Part shown: positions 1 through 8,263 of the stretch, in pieces
Layout: the number at the start of each line of letters is the position of its first letter
Position numbering within the stretch: position 1 is the first letter of the stretch
Assembly: GCA_040386975.1 (NCBI GenBank)
Contig: JAZKEO010000001.1
Coordinates: 83,048 to 147,047, forward strand
Direction of reading: 5' to 3'
DNA length: 64,000 nt
Origin: M2408 sp040386975
GTDB lineage: Bacteria > Bacteroidota > Bacteroidia > Flavobacteriales_D > Crocinitomicaceae
Notes under the pieces: model-generated
Seen by the model: only the letters and a program-made list of their open reading frames with translations
The model's database searches: none
Told to the model about the DNA's origin: nothing
Made by a program: the position numbers and the translations under genes

Positions 1-602
1 ACTTATATCAAAAAGTGAGTTCGATTTCACTGACGATTTCTTTATTCATGTTTTTATTGATTTGGGTAAGTCGCAATGAATTATTTTCCTACCTTCCAAA
101 AGAATATGCTGATGGAGTTTGGGTATTCTTGTTTTTGATGGTTGGACGAGTTTTTGATATGTACAGCGGTTTGAATAGTACAATTTTAGTTACTTCAAAA
201 AAATACAAATATGACATCTTGTTTACGATTATTTTATTAGTGCTTGTCTTTTCTTTAAACTGTTGGTTAATTCCACTTTATGGAATAATTGGAGCTGGAA
301 TTTCAACTGGTTTTGCCTTATTGGGATATAATTTGTGTCGTATGTTTTTCGTGCTGTATGCTTACAAACTTCATCCTTTTACATGGAAACAGTTGAAAGT
401 TGGAATTTTATTTTCTGCTTTATGCTTTGCTTTTGAAATGTTAACATCACTTTTTTCAAATCCAATTTTAGAGATTGCCTTTAATTCGATTTTAGTTTCT
501 ATTTTATTTCTTGGAACAATTTATTTCTTAAATTTAGAACCTGAAATAAATAATTACATCAGAAACGGTACTAATTTCATCAAATCAAAATTTAAAAAAT
601 GA
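1..602 (+). CDS. Polysaccharide flippase / oligosaccharide transporter, C-terminal part (5' truncated)
   Basis: The reading frame is open from base 3 with no stop before the first possible GTG at 15, so the gene begins outside the window and only about the last 200 residues are seen. The visible part is almost entirely hydrophobic, with about six membrane-spanning segments, and ends in a basic tail (SKFKK). Segments such as LPKEYADGVW and YGIIGAGISTGFALLGYN resemble the C-terminal half of Wzx/MATE-like lipopolysaccharide O-unit flippases, which move lipid-linked sugars across the inner membrane. It overlaps the next gene by 4 nt (ATGA), suggesting translational coupling. The flippase family call is made from hydrophobic pattern and local motifs, not from a full-length protein. 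Confidence 0.7.
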   Translation, partial: LYQKVSSISLTISLFMFLLIWVSRNELFSYLPKEYADGVWVFLFLMVGRVFDMYSGLNSTILVTSKKYKYDILFTIILLVLVFSLNCWLIPLYGIIGAGISTGFALLGYNLCRMFFVLYAYKLHPFTWKQLKVGILFSALCFAFEMLTSLFSNPILEIAFNSILVSILFLGTIYFLNLEPEINNYIRNGTNFIKSKFKK

Positions 603-1054
603 AGTTAATTTATTTAATATCAATATTTTCACTTTCAAATAATCTTTTTTCTCAAGAAGTTATTTCAATAGCTGATTCTGAGAAAAAATACTCGAAAGAT
701 TCTCTTCAAGAACATTATTTTTACCGCATTATGTCGGATGAAATTACTGAATGTTTCGAGGTTTCTCCAGAATTATTTTTGTCCGAATGGTCAAAATTCA
801 CAAGAGAAGTAGGGAAATATTTAAAAGACAACAATTTTCTTTTTGGAAAACAAACAAAAGGATTAGTTGATGTTTATTTCAATAAAAATGGCACAATTGA
901 CTACTTTTTCATTTCACTTCGAGATGACACAGTTAGCAAAGAAAAATTTGATAAAATGTTATCCCTTTTAAAAGAGTTTTCAAAGGGATATAAGTTTACA
1001 ATTTCAGCTAAACAAGCTTTTTCAAACAGTGGTGGAATTAACTTCATGCATTGA
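599..1054 (+). CDS. Small secreted protein of unknown function
   Basis: A 151-residue protein starting with a clear Sec signal peptide (basic K2, hydrophobic core LIYLISIFSL, likely cleavage after NNLFSQ). The mature part is hydrophilic and mixed alpha/beta, without cysteines that would suggest a lipoprotein. The ATG lies in an ATGA overlap with the stop of the flippase gene, so it is probably co-expressed with it. I do not recognise the family. The C-terminal portion (FNKNGTIDYFFISLRDD and following) is faintly like the small alpha/beta domain of TonB-type C termini, but too weak to assign. Probably periplasmic or exported. Confidence 0.65.
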   Translation: MKLIYLISIFSLSNNLFSQEVISIADSEKKYSKDSLQEHYFYRIMSDEITECFEVSPELFLSEWSKFTREVGKYLKDNNFLFGKQTKGLVDVYFNKNGTIDYFFISLRDDTVSKEKFDKMLSLLKEFSKGYKFTISAKQAFSNSGGINFMH

Positions 1055-1186
1055 ATTAGACATAAGACAACTAGACATAAGATAAAAGACTTGATTTTCT
1101 TGAAAAACAAAATTCACATCATTTAAAAATTAATTCAAAGTTGCTTGAGCCTGTCGAAAGCAACTCATAACTCATAACTCAAATAA
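1055..1186 (+). repeat. Word-like intergenic repeats ahead of the symporter gene
   Basis: Non-coding spacer made largely of short repeated words also found elsewhere in the window: GACATAAGA-type units at about 1058-1091, a TTGAGCCTGTCGAAAG unit at 1145-1160 and tandem CTCATAACTCATAACTC at about 1162-1180, ending just before the ATG at 1187. I see no RNA gene and no convincing promoter box in it. Confidence 0.6.
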
Positions 1187-2668
1187 ATGTCCCCACTTTT
1201 AATCGCAACAATTTTAATCCTTTATTTTGCAGCTTTATTAGCTATTTCATTTTACACTTCTCGCAATGCAACAAGCGATACTTTTTTTAGTGGAAATAAG
1301 CAAAGTAAATGGTATCTAGTTGCTTTTGGAATGATTGGAACTTCACTTTCTGGAGTAACATTTATTTCTGTTCCAGGAACTGTTGGAGCAAACGGCTGGT
1401 ATTATTTTCAATTGGTTTTAGGATTTTTTATTGGTTACTTGGTAGTTGCATACGTTCTTCTTCCTTTGTATTACCGTTATAAATTAACCTCAATTTACCG
1501 ATTTTTGGAATATAGTCTGGGCTTTCAAGCATACAAATGGGGAGCTGGATTTTTTATATTGTCAAGAACTTTGGGTGCAACGATTCGTTTGTATCTAGTA
1601 ATCAATGTGATGCAAATTTTTGTTTTGGATGAGTTGGGAATTCCATTTTGGGCAACTGCATTGGTAATCATGGCAATGATTTTAGCATATACCTTTAAAG
1701 GAGGTGTTAAAACCATCGTTTGGACTGATACACTACAAACTGTTTTTATGTTGCTGGCTTTGGTCGTGTGTATTTTTGCCATTCAAACTGCTCTTGGCTG
1801 GGATTGGTCACATATCTGGGGAGAAATGCAGACAAGTGATTTAACCAAAATGTGGAGCACAGATCCTACTCGAAAAGATTTCTTCCTGAAACATATTTTG
1901 GGCGGAGCATTTATTACCATTACGATGACTGGGATGGATCAAGAAATGATGCAGAAAAACATCAGTATTAAAACCTTGAAAGGTGCACAAAAAAATATGG
2001 TAAGCTTTAGCTTCGTTTTATTATTGGTTAACGCCTTGTTTTTGTTTTTAGGTGGAATGCTTTATTTATTAGCGAAAAAAAACGGTTGGGAATTTGCACC
2101 TGATGATATGTTTCCAACAATCGTAAAAGAGCATTTGCCTCAAGGAATCTTTCTGATTTTCATCATTGGGTTAATTTCAGCTTTGTTTCCTTCTGTAGAT
2201 GGAGCAATTACAGCGCTTACTTCAAGTTTTTGTATAGATATGTTGGGCTTTGAGAGACGCGAAAATTTAACAGAAAAACAAAAGAATTCAATACGTAAAA
2301 AAGTGCATTTGAGTTTTGCTTTAATTTTTATTCTCTTGGTGTTTTTCTTCAAATGGAAAAATGATAAAAGCATCATAGATTTGGTTTTTCTCATTGCAAA
2401 TTATACATATGGACCACTTTTGGGACTTTTTGCTTTTGGAATCCTAATCAAGCGAAAATTAAAAGCCAATTTTGTTCCAGTAATTTGTATTTTATCACCC
2501 GTTTTATGCTATTTAATTGATTTTTATGCACCTACATATTTGGGAGGCTACAAATTTGGTAATGAAATATTAATTTTAAACGGTTTAATTACCTTTATTG
2601 GCTTATTTTTAATCTCTAAAAAAGAAGAAAAGGAAAGCTTTGATGAAACGAACGTTAGAGAGTTTTAA
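1187..2668 (+). CDS. Sodium:solute symporter (SSS family)
   Basis: A 493-residue integral inner-membrane protein with about 13 hydrophobic segments, the normal size for the SSS family. N-terminal YTSRNATSDTFFSGNKQSKW and GMIGTSLSGVTFISVPG match the family's first cytoplasmic loop and unwound TM1 region, and residues about 169-185 hold the GGVKTIVWTDTLQ signature of SSS transporters. A second family region, PSVDGAITALTSSF, follows in the later helices. It should couple Na+ entry to uptake of an organic solute; the substrate cannot be told from sequence. A GlmU-like gene follows after 35 nt on the same strand, so the two may be co-transcribed. Confidence 0.88.
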   Translation: MSPLLIATILILYFAALLAISFYTSRNATSDTFFSGNKQSKWYLVAFGMIGTSLSGVTFISVPGTVGANGWYYFQLVLGFFIGYLVVAYVLLPLYYRYKLTSIYRFLEYSLGFQAYKWGAGFFILSRTLGATIRLYLVINVMQIFVLDELGIPFWATALVIMAMILAYTFKGGVKTIVWTDTLQTVFMLLALVVCIFAIQTALGWDWSHIWGEMQTSDLTKMWSTDPTRKDFFLKHILGGAFITITMTGMDQEMMQKNISIKTLKGAQKNMVSFSFVLLLVNALFLFLGGMLYLLAKKNGWEFAPDDMFPTIVKEHLPQGIFLIFIIGLISALFPSVDGAITALTSSFCIDMLGFERRENLTEKQKNSIRKKVHLSFALIFILLVFFFKWKNDKSIIDLVFLIANYTYGPLLGLFAFGILIKRKLKANFVPVICILSPVLCYLIDFYAPTYLGGYKFGNEILILNGLITFIGLFLISKKEEKESFDETNVREF

Positions 2669-2703
2669 ACTCCTATTTTATAATAATAAATTAATAGATA
2701 TTT

Positions 2704-3834
2704 ATGAACTTAGTACTTTCTGATGCTGGAAAACATCTAAAATTCGCTCCTTTATCTTTAACTCGTCCTCTTGGAAATTTGAGAATGGGAATTTTGACCA
2801 ACGATGAACGTTGGAAATTATTTATTCCTCAAGCGACTATTTTTTATGATACAGAAGAATATTTGTCTTTTAAATTTGATTTAACTTCAAAACCAGATAT
2901 TACACTAAATGCATGTGTAATTCCTGATAAAAATTTAGTTTCAGCTGTTTTAGAACTTAAAAATGGTGAGATTCTATATGCTGGAGAAACTTGGCTTGCT
3001 AAAAAAGGCTTGGACATCCTCACACGAGTTGACTACAAAAATGAACTTATCATTTTAGAAAATCGTTGGGATATTTTTGAGAAAAATGCGCAAGTTTTGA
3101 AAGCGGATTTTGATTTGTTGACTTTCAATCGCGTTTCACAAGGATTATCCAGTTCAAATACTGTAATTGGCGATTCTGATTTAGTTTTTTTAGAAGAAGG
3201 AGCAAGTGTTGAAGCGAGTATTTTTAATACAAAATCAGGACCAATTTACATCGGGAAAAATGCAGAAGTGATGGAAGGAGCAATTATTCGTGGACCTTTT
3301 GCTTTGTGTGAAGATGCAGGAATCAAAATGGGAGCGAAAATTTACGGTGCAACAACCATTGGTCCGCATTGTAAAGTGGGTGGAGAGGTTTCAAATGTGG
3401 TTTTTCAAGCGTATTCAAACAAAGGTCACGATGGATTTTTAGGAAATTCGGTGATTGGAGAATGGTGTAATTTAGGGGCTGACACTAATTCTTCCAACTT
3501 AAAAAACAATTACAGCAAAGTGAATGCTTATTCGTATGAAACAGATTCGTATGAAAAAACAGCCGTTCAGTTTATGGGTTTAATCATGGGAGATCACAGT
3601 AAATGTGGGATAAATACGATGTTTAACACAGCAACAGTTGTTGGTGTTTCAGCAAATATCTACGGTGGAGATTTCCCTCCAAAATACATTCCTTCTTTTT
3701 CATGGGGAGGTTCAGATGGTTTTGAAAAATTTGAATTAGCGAAAGCCATTCAAGCCTCAAAAGCCATGATGAGTAGGAGAGGAGTTGAATTTACCGATGG
3801 AGATTTGAAGATATTTGAGTTTTTGATTTCATAA
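2704..3834 (+). CDS. GlmU-like sugar nucleotidyltransferase with left-handed beta-helix
   Basis: 376 residues. The N-terminal half begins MNLVLSDAGKHLKFAPLSLTRP and carries an atypical nucleotidyltransferase-like region (RPLGNLRMGILTNDERW). The C-terminal half shows hexapeptide-type repeats from about residue 160 (IYIGKNAEVMEGAIIRGPF, IGPHCKVGGEVSN, IGEWCNLGADTNSSNL) that fold into a left-handed beta-helix. This matches the alternative GlmU family of Bacteroidota, thought to make UDP-N-acetylglucosamine for peptidoglycan and LPS. The function is known only by family; the canonical GlmU N-terminal LAAGxGTRM loop is absent. The preceding symporter gene is 35 nt upstream. Confidence 0.8.
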   Translation: MNLVLSDAGKHLKFAPLSLTRPLGNLRMGILTNDERWKLFIPQATIFYDTEEYLSFKFDLTSKPDITLNACVIPDKNLVSAVLELKNGEILYAGETWLAKKGLDILTRVDYKNELIILENRWDIFEKNAQVLKADFDLLTFNRVSQGLSSSNTVIGDSDLVFLEEGASVEASIFNTKSGPIYIGKNAEVMEGAIIRGPFALCEDAGIKMGAKIYGATTIGPHCKVGGEVSNVVFQAYSNKGHDGFLGNSVIGEWCNLGADTNSSNLKNNYSKVNAYSYETDSYEKTAVQFMGLIMGDHSKCGINTMFNTATVVGVSANIYGGDFPPKYIPSFSWGGSDGFEKFELAKAIQASKAMMSRRGVEFTDGDLKIFEFLIS

Positions 3835-3837
3835 TTT

Positions 3838-3860
3838 CTCGCAAAGTCGCAAAGTCGCTT
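3838..3860. repeat. Direct repeat GCAAAGTC x2
   Basis: Just after the GlmU-like stop codon the sequence reads CTCGCAAAGTCGCAAAGTCGC, two direct copies of an 8-base unit. It belongs to the class of short word-like intergenic repeats scattered through this window. Confidence 0.5.
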
Positions 3861-3898
3861 GTATTAGTGTGAAATAAGATTGATTATTTAATTTATCA

Positions 3899-3940
3899 AC
3901 TCTTCATTCTTCACTCTTCACTTTTCGTTTTTAACTCATA
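3899..3940. repeat. TTCACTCTTCAC / ACTCATAAC word repeat at the 3' end of the acyl-CoA reductase gene
   Basis: Contains CTTCATTCTTCACTCTTCAC followed by TTTTCG and ACTCATAAC. The minus-strand stop codon of the neighbouring gene (TTA TGA GTT) lies inside this repeat word. Near-identical text occurs at about 31479-31512 and 37340-37372. Confidence 0.6.
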
Positions 3941-4979
3941 ACTTCGAAAGCCATTCCATCGTATCAACACCATCAGCAAAATCATTCAATTCTGGTTTTT
4001 GCGCTTGACCAAAAGGAATGTAATTATGTCCCACAATGGCTTGAATATTATCTTGGTTTTTAGTAATAAATTCATCCAATTCAGCTTGATTTTCATAGTG
4101 ATGATAAAAAAGCATCGCTAAAGGTGAAAATAATTCCTCTGATTCTTTAAAAAGTACGAAACCGTTGTCGAGAATTTGTTGTTGTCCCATCAAATGAATT
4201 GCTTTGTTGTAATCGTAATTATTGGTGTATTTATGGTGATTAACAACATCTGAATGTGGGAAAATTGCTTCAATTAAATTATCTAATTTAAAATCTTTCG
4301 GTAAAAAAACTTGAGAAACATTTCTGCATCCAAGTCCGAAATAGGTGAAAATATCTTCACCAAGTAAGGCTAATTCTTCTTTACTTTCATTTCCATTGAT
4401 GACAGCAACAGAAGTTCTATTTTTCCTAAAAATATGCGGATATTTCCCAAAATACTGTTCGAAATAGTTCATGGAGTTATTACTTCCTGTAGCAATAATT
4501 GCATCAATTTCAGCTAATTTGTATTCTGAAATAGTGATACTTTCCTTTAATCCAGGATTGAAGTTTAAAAGTAGTTTAATGATTGTTGGAAGAAGTGTTT
4601 TATCGTCCGAACTTAATTTAATAACAACTTTGTGTCCACTCAAAAGCACCGAAAGAAAATCATGGAAACCTACTAAAGGAATATTTCCCGCCATGATGAT
4701 TCCAATTCGTTTTGGATTTTCACTAAAACTGTAATTTTCCGTATAAGATTTAAGCTTTTCTTGCCTCAATAATCCCGACCAAGCTTTAAATGTTTTCCTT
4801 ACATTCTCTTCTGTAAACCAGCCGTTTAAATAGAATTGTTTTTGAATAACAGCATTTAGTTCTTCAAACTCATTTTCGCTAATCCCAAGTTGAAATCCAG
4901 ACCAATGTTTATTTTCTCCCAAAAGTTCAAAAATTGGAGCTAAGAGTGAAAAAGTGTCTGTAATTTTATCTTGTGTCAT
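3936..4979 (-). CDS. Acyl-CoA reductase, LuxC family
   Basis: A 347-residue cytosolic protein of the LuxC/acyl-CoA reductase family (aldehyde dehydrogenase-like fold). These enzymes reduce acyl-CoA or acyl thioesters to aldehydes with NADPH through a cysteine acyl-enzyme. The sequence shows the Rossmann-like segment KRIGIIMAGNIPLVGFHDFL, the substrate region VLLSGHKVVIKLSS, and the catalytic cysteine C218 in FGLGCRNVSQVFLP. No luxA, luxB, luxD or luxE lies nearby, so bioluminescence is not implied; LuxC-like proteins occur alone in many Bacteroidota. It is divergent from the ferredoxin gene. Its stop codon is supplied by a repeated ATGAGTT word. Confidence 0.82.
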   Translation of the reverse strand: MTQDKITDTFSLLAPIFELLGENKHWSGFQLGISENEFEELNAVIQKQFYLNGWFTEENVRKTFKAWSGLLRQEKLKSYTENYSFSENPKRIGIIMAGNIPLVGFHDFLSVLLSGHKVVIKLSSDDKTLLPTIIKLLLNFNPGLKESITISEYKLAEIDAIIATGSNNSMNYFEQYFGKYPHIFRKNRTSVAVINGNESKEELALLGEDIFTYFGLGCRNVSQVFLPKDFKLDNLIEAIFPHSDVVNHHKYTNNYDYNKAIHLMGQQQILDNGFVLFKESEELFSPLAMLFYHHYENQAELDEFITKNQDNIQAIVGHNYIPFGQAQKPELNDFADGVDTMEWLSKL

Positions 4980-5095
4980 ATTTTTGAAGTGAAAAGTTAA
5001 GAACGAAGAGTTAAAAGTGTAAAATTACGCACAATTTTAAGAACTAATTAGGATTTTTTTTTAAATAAAATGAACATTTTTCTCTTTTTTGAGCG

Positions 5096-5103
5096 TATAT
5101 TTG
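5096..5103 (+). promoter_or_regulatory. Promoter -7 box (TATATTTG) for the ferredoxin gene
   Basis: A perfect match to the Bacteroidota -7 consensus TAnnTTTG, 23 nt before the ATG at 5127. No convincing -33 TTTG is seen at the usual spacing. The box lies inside the in-frame upstream extension of the ORF, so it argues that translation starts at 5127 and not at 5070. Confidence 0.65.
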
Positions 5104-5126
5104 CACAAAAAAACAATTATATTGCA

Positions 5127-5474
5127 ATGGCGATAACAATTACTGATGAATGTATAAATTGCGGGGCATGTGAACCAGAATGTCCGAACAATGCGATTTA
5201 TGAAGGTGGAGCAGAATGGAAATTTTCTGATGGTACTTCTTTGGTTGGAATGATTACAACTTTGGATGGAGATGATATTGATGCTGAACATGCTTTTGAG
5301 CCTGTAGATATGGATGTGTATTACATCGCACATGAAAAATGCACGGAATGTGTAGGTTTCCACGACGAACCACAATGTGCGGCTGTTTGTCCAGTTGACT
5401 GCTGTGTAGATGATCCAAATTACAGAGAATCCGAAGATGAATTATTAGCGAAAAAAGATTTCATGCATTTGTAA
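5127..5474 (+). CDS. Ferredoxin with two [4Fe-4S] clusters
   Basis: 115 residues from MAITITDEC. The start was chosen because a promoter -7 box sits in the upstream extension and family members start MAI(T/K)I. The first cluster motif is C9-x2-C12-x2-C15-x3-C19-P; the second set is C72, C75, C84 and C88-P, with extra C92 and C93. A roughly 40-residue insertion between the motifs (WKFSDGTSLVGM to DMDVYYI) is typical of the Bacteroidota dicluster ferredoxins. It acts as a small soluble electron carrier in the cytosol. It is divergent from the LuxC-type reductase with about 147 nt between starts; a functional link is possible but not shown. Confidence 0.9.
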   Translation: MAITITDECINCGACEPECPNNAIYEGGAEWKFSDGTSLVGMITTLDGDDIDAEHAFEPVDMDVYYIAHEKCTECVGFHDEPQCAAVCPVDCCVDDPNYRESEDELLAKKDFMHL

Positions 5475-5520
5475 TATTTTTTTGAATTTTTAAAATAAAA
5501 TGTTAAGCAGAATAAAATCT

Positions 5521-5691
5521 AAATGTCGCCTTTTATTCTGAGAAAATGTAAAGAACTGAAAAATGGGCACCACGAAGAAGCTGAAAGCTCACTGAAGTGG
5601 TCAATTTTCAGGATTGGAATGAATCGAAGAATAAATAGCGACGAGTTTTCTTTTGGTTCTTTTCTTTTGCGGAAAAAGAAAAGAATAAATT
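5521..5691 (+). repeat. Modular intergenic repeat, copy A (left and right modules)
   Basis: Copy A of a dispersed repeat also found at 16303-16550 (B) and 33594-33768 (C), with right-module-only copies at 6457-6520 (D) and 60687-60747 (E, reversed). It starts AAATGTCGCCTTTTATTCTG. Positions 5556-5611 form a stem: CTGAAAAATG pairs with CAATTTTCAG except for one mismatch, and CCAC pairs with GTGG, around an AGCTGAAAGCT hairpin. It ends in a TTCTTTTCTTTT-GCGG-AAAAAGAAAAGAA hairpin. It fills most of the spacer between ferredoxin and sod; no gene is seen in the spacer. Confidence 0.85.
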
Positions 5692-5726
5692 AGGATTGAT
5701 TTGTTACATGACTAATTAAAAATACT

Positions 5727-5734
5727 TACCTTTG
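5727..5734 (+). promoter_or_regulatory. Promoter -7 box (TACCTTTG) for superoxide dismutase
   Basis: Perfect TAnnTTTG 33 nt before the ATG at 5768. A TTTG at 5700-5703 could serve as the -33 element with a 23-nt spacer, slightly longer than usual. Confidence 0.6.
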
Positions 5735-5767
5735 AAAAACAATAATTAACAATCTAAAAATATAAAT

Positions 5768-6367
5768 ATGGCTTTCGAATTACCAAAATTAGGATATTCT
5801 TATGACGCTTTAGAGCCTCATATTGACGCTAAAACGATGGAAATACATCATTCAAAACACCATCAAGCATATACAACAAACTTAAATGCAGCTCTTGTAG
5901 GTACAGATTTAGAAAACGCAAGTATTGAAGAAATTTTGAAAAATTGCAAAGACAAACCAGCACTTAGAAATAATGGTGGTGGATTTTGGAATCACAATTT
6001 GTTTTGGGAAGTTATGTCGCCAAAAGGTGGTGGTTTACCAACAGGAGATTTAGCAAAAGCGATTGATTCTGCTTTTGGTTCATTTGATGCTTTCAAAGAA
6101 GAATTCGCTAAAGCTGGAGCAACACGTTTTGGTTCAGGTTGGGCTTGGTTATGTGTTTCTGAAGGAAAATTATGTGTTTGTTCAACTGCCAACCAAGATA
6201 ATCCTTTGATGGGTGAAGGTTGTAACGGAACGCCAATTTTAGCAATGGACGTTTGGGAACACGCTTATTACTTGAATTACCAAAACAGAAGACCAGATTA
6301 CATTCAAGCATTTTTTAATGTGATTGATTGGAATTTTGTAGCAAAAAAATACGCTGAATTAGTTTAA
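5768..6367 (+). CDS. sodA: Superoxide dismutase (Fe/Mn family)
   Basis: 199 residues, the normal length. It dismutates superoxide to hydrogen peroxide and oxygen. All four metal ligands are present: H27 (in IHHSKHHQAY), H76 (FWNHNLFW), D161 and H165 (MDVWEHAYYLNY). Gln143 in ANQDNPLM is the second-sphere residue typical of the manganese type, though cambialistic behaviour cannot be excluded. No signal peptide, so cytosolic. Start chosen at MAFELPKLGYSY, which matches family N termini. It has its own promoter box and is closed by a strong terminator at 6386-6420, so it is probably monocistronic. Confidence 0.95.
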   Translation: MAFELPKLGYSYDALEPHIDAKTMEIHHSKHHQAYTTNLNAALVGTDLENASIEEILKNCKDKPALRNNGGGFWNHNLFWEVMSPKGGGLPTGDLAKAIDSAFGSFDAFKEEFAKAGATRFGSGWAWLCVSEGKLCVCSTANQDNPLMGEGCNGTPILAMDVWEHAYYLNYQNRRPDYIQAFFNVIDWNFVAKKYAELV

Positions 6368-6385
6368 AAAAACTATTTTTGATAG

Positions 6386-6420
6386 AAATCCTGCTTTTTT
6401 AAGCGGGATTTTTTATTTTT
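6386..6420 (+). terminator. Rho-independent terminator after sodA
   Basis: Stem AAATCCTGCTT / AAGCGGGATTT (11 pairs including one T-G wobble), short T loop, followed by TTTTATTTTT. It lies 19 nt after the sod stop codon. Confidence 0.85.
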
Positions 6421-6456
6421 GACGAATTTATAATGAGTGGCTTTTTTGATTCCCTG

Positions 6457-6520
6457 CACTAACGTTTGGTCTTCGTTCGCTTAGCGAACTCTTCTTTTGC
6501 GGAAAAAGAAAAGAATAAAT
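6457..6520 (+). repeat. Modular intergenic repeat, copy D (right module only)
   Basis: Starts CACTAACGTTTG and ends TTCTTTTGCGGAAAAAGAAAAGAA. Between these conserved ends is the palindrome GTTCGCTTAGCGAAC (6475-6489), which differs in sequence from the palindromes found at the same place in copies B and E. It lies directly upstream of miaE. Confidence 0.8.
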
Positions 6521-6541
6521 TTAATTTAAAATTAAGCTAAT

Positions 6542-7132
6542 ATGCTTGGATTAAAACTTCCAACCGACCCAAGATGGGTTAATATTGCTGAAAAGAATAT
6601 CGAAGAAATCTTGATTGACCATGCTTTCTGTGAACAAAAAGCGGCAAGCAACGCTATTTCCATCATCATTCAATATCCTCATTTGACAGATTTGGTGAAA
6701 GAAATGACAGCAATTTGTCAAGAAGAAATGCAACATTTTAACATGGTGCATGACAAATTAATTGAGCGTGGATTTAAGCTTGGCTTTGACAGAAAAGATC
6801 CTTATGTTGCTGATTTAATGGCTTATTTGAGGAAGGAAGTGAGTGGTGGACCACGTGAAAGTCATTTCGTGAATCAACTTTTACTTGGAGCAATGATTGA
6901 AGCGAGAAGTTGTGAGCGATTTAAAATTTTATCTGAACAACTCAAAGATGAAGATTTGAAAGTGTTTTATCGAGATTTAATGGAAAGCGAAGCACGTCAT
7001 TTTACGACGTTTATAAATTATGCTCGAAAATATGCAAAAGAAATCGATGTGGATAAACGCTGGAAAGAATTTCTTATTTTTGAAGCATCTTTGATGGATA
7101 AATACGGAAAATCTGAATCAATACACGGTTGA
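6542..7132 (+). CDS. miaE: tRNA 2-methylthio-N6-isopentenyl-adenosine(37) hydroxylase
   Basis: 196 residues with a ferritin-like four-helix diiron fold. Candidate iron ligands are E31 (FCEQKAA), E62 and H65 (EEMQHF), E120 (GAMIEARSCERF), and E150 with H153 (ESEARHF), the MiaE pattern. The enzyme hydroxylates ms2i6A at position 37 of tRNAs reading UNN codons, using O2. N terminus MLGLKLPTDPRWVNIAEKNI matches the family, supporting the start. It follows repeat copy D and has no recognisable TAnnTTTG box immediately upstream. Confidence 0.9.
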   Translation: MLGLKLPTDPRWVNIAEKNIEEILIDHAFCEQKAASNAISIIIQYPHLTDLVKEMTAICQEEMQHFNMVHDKLIERGFKLGFDRKDPYVADLMAYLRKEVSGGPRESHFVNQLLLGAMIEARSCERFKILSEQLKDEDLKVFYRDLMESEARHFTTFINYARKYAKEIDVDKRWKEFLIFEASLMDKYGKSESIHG

Positions 7133-7239
7133 AATTATGAGTTATGAATTATGAGTTATTTCACAAAGAGACTATTGACAGCGAAGGTAATCTAGAAGTC
7201 TTAAAATCTTAATATCCTAAAGTCCTAATATCTAATAAA
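7130..7239. repeat. Word-like repeats between miaE and the bestrophin gene
   Basis: Starts with ATTATGAGTTATGAATTATGAGTT at the miaE stop, then an AGTCTTAAAATCTTAATATCCTAAAGTCC block ending at the bestrophin ATG. Both word families recur elsewhere (for example 36000-36025 and 8999-9040). Confidence 0.55.
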
Positions 7240-8262
7240 ATGCACGCAGGAAAAAATTTTTCTTTTAAAGAAGTTGTTTTTTGGACAAGAAGAGATATTT
7301 ATCTTTTACTTGTGATTTCAGCTATTCCAGTTTCATGTTATGTGTTGTTGGATTGGAAATGGTTAGCAATTCCATGGCTTCCGATAGCTTTATTAGGTAC
7401 AGCAGTTGCTTTTATCGTAGGTTTTAAAAATAATGCATCTTATGACAGAATGTGGGAAGCTCGTCGTTCTTGGGGAGCTATTGTAAATTCTTCTCGTTCT
7501 TGGGGGATTATGGTACGAGATTATATTTCTGAAAAACACGCTTCACAGTCTATTTCGAAAGAGGAATTAAAAAGAGAACATGAAATACTGATTTACAGAC
7601 ACTTTGCTTGGCTTACAGCCTTGAGATTTCAATTACGAGAACCAAGAGTTTGGGAAGGAATTTACAAAAAACACAATGTCGAATACAAAAATAAATGGTT
7701 TAGAGTTCATGAACACGACAATGAACTAAAACATGATTTGGAAAAACATTTGTCGGCAGAAGAATTAAATTTAATCATGTCGAAAACAAATAAAGCGGCA
7801 CAAATCATTTCACTTCAATCGCAACATTTGAAAAGATTGTTAGACAAAGGTTTGATAGAAGATTTTCGTCACATGGAATTGGAAAAAATGTTAATTGAAT
7901 TTTACAATCAACAAGGTGTTTCAGAGCGAATTAAAAATTTTCCTTATCCACGACAATATGCGACCTTAAATTTGTATTTCATTAAAATATTTGTATTTTT
8001 AGTTCCGCTTGGAATGTTGCAAGAATTTGATAAATTAGGAGGGAATTTAGTTTGGTTAGCAATTCCATTTTCTGCCTTATCTTCATGGATTTTCACTACA
8101 TTAGAGAAGATTGGAGAATCAACAGAAAGTCCATTTGAAGGAAGCGCAAACGACGTGCCGATTACAGCGATGAGTAGGGGGATTGAAATTGATTTAAGAG
8201 AAATGTTGGATGAAGAAAATATTCCAGAGCCAATAAAACCGATAAATAATATCTTAACTTAA
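7240..8262 (+). CDS. Bestrophin-family anion channel
   Basis: 340 residues. The N-terminal region holds the bestrophin/UPF0187 hallmarks: FKEVVFWTRRDIYLLL, hydrophobic TM segments around residues 23-60, and FKNNASYDRMWEARRSWGAIVNSSRSW, followed by a long cytosolic helical region and two further membrane segments near 245-290. Family members form pentameric anion channels; bacterial homologues have been studied as ion channels and some plant/algal homologues move chloride or bicarbonate. It is followed after a single base by a beta-carbonic anhydrase gene, which suggests that bicarbonate is the relevant ion here (inference). Inner membrane. Confidence 0.88.
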   Translation: MHAGKNFSFKEVVFWTRRDIYLLLVISAIPVSCYVLLDWKWLAIPWLPIALLGTAVAFIVGFKNNASYDRMWEARRSWGAIVNSSRSWGIMVRDYISEKHASQSISKEELKREHEILIYRHFAWLTALRFQLREPRVWEGIYKKHNVEYKNKWFRVHEHDNELKHDLEKHLSAEELNLIMSKTNKAAQIISLQSQHLKRLLDKGLIEDFRHMELEKMLIEFYNQQGVSERIKNFPYPRQYATLNLYFIKIFVFLVPLGMLQEFDKLGGNLVWLAIPFSALSSWIFTTLEKIGESTESPFEGSANDVPITAMSRGIEIDLREMLDEENIPEPIKPINNILT

Positions 8263-8263
8263 G

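Noticed and set aside
901..1110. Minus-strand ORF whose N terminus looks like a lipoprotein signal (LCLVVLCLIQC)
   Set aside because: It is mostly antisense to the secreted-protein gene at 599-1054, which has a proper signal peptide, start overlap with its neighbour and normal composition; the rest of the minus ORF has no family features.
3936..4979. LuxC homologue as evidence of a bioluminescence operon
   Set aside because: No luxA, luxB, luxD or luxE gene is near it; LuxC-like acyl-CoA reductases occur alone in many bacteria.
5070..5126. Longer N terminus of the ferredoxin
   Set aside because: A perfect promoter -7 box lies inside the extension, and family members begin at MAI.
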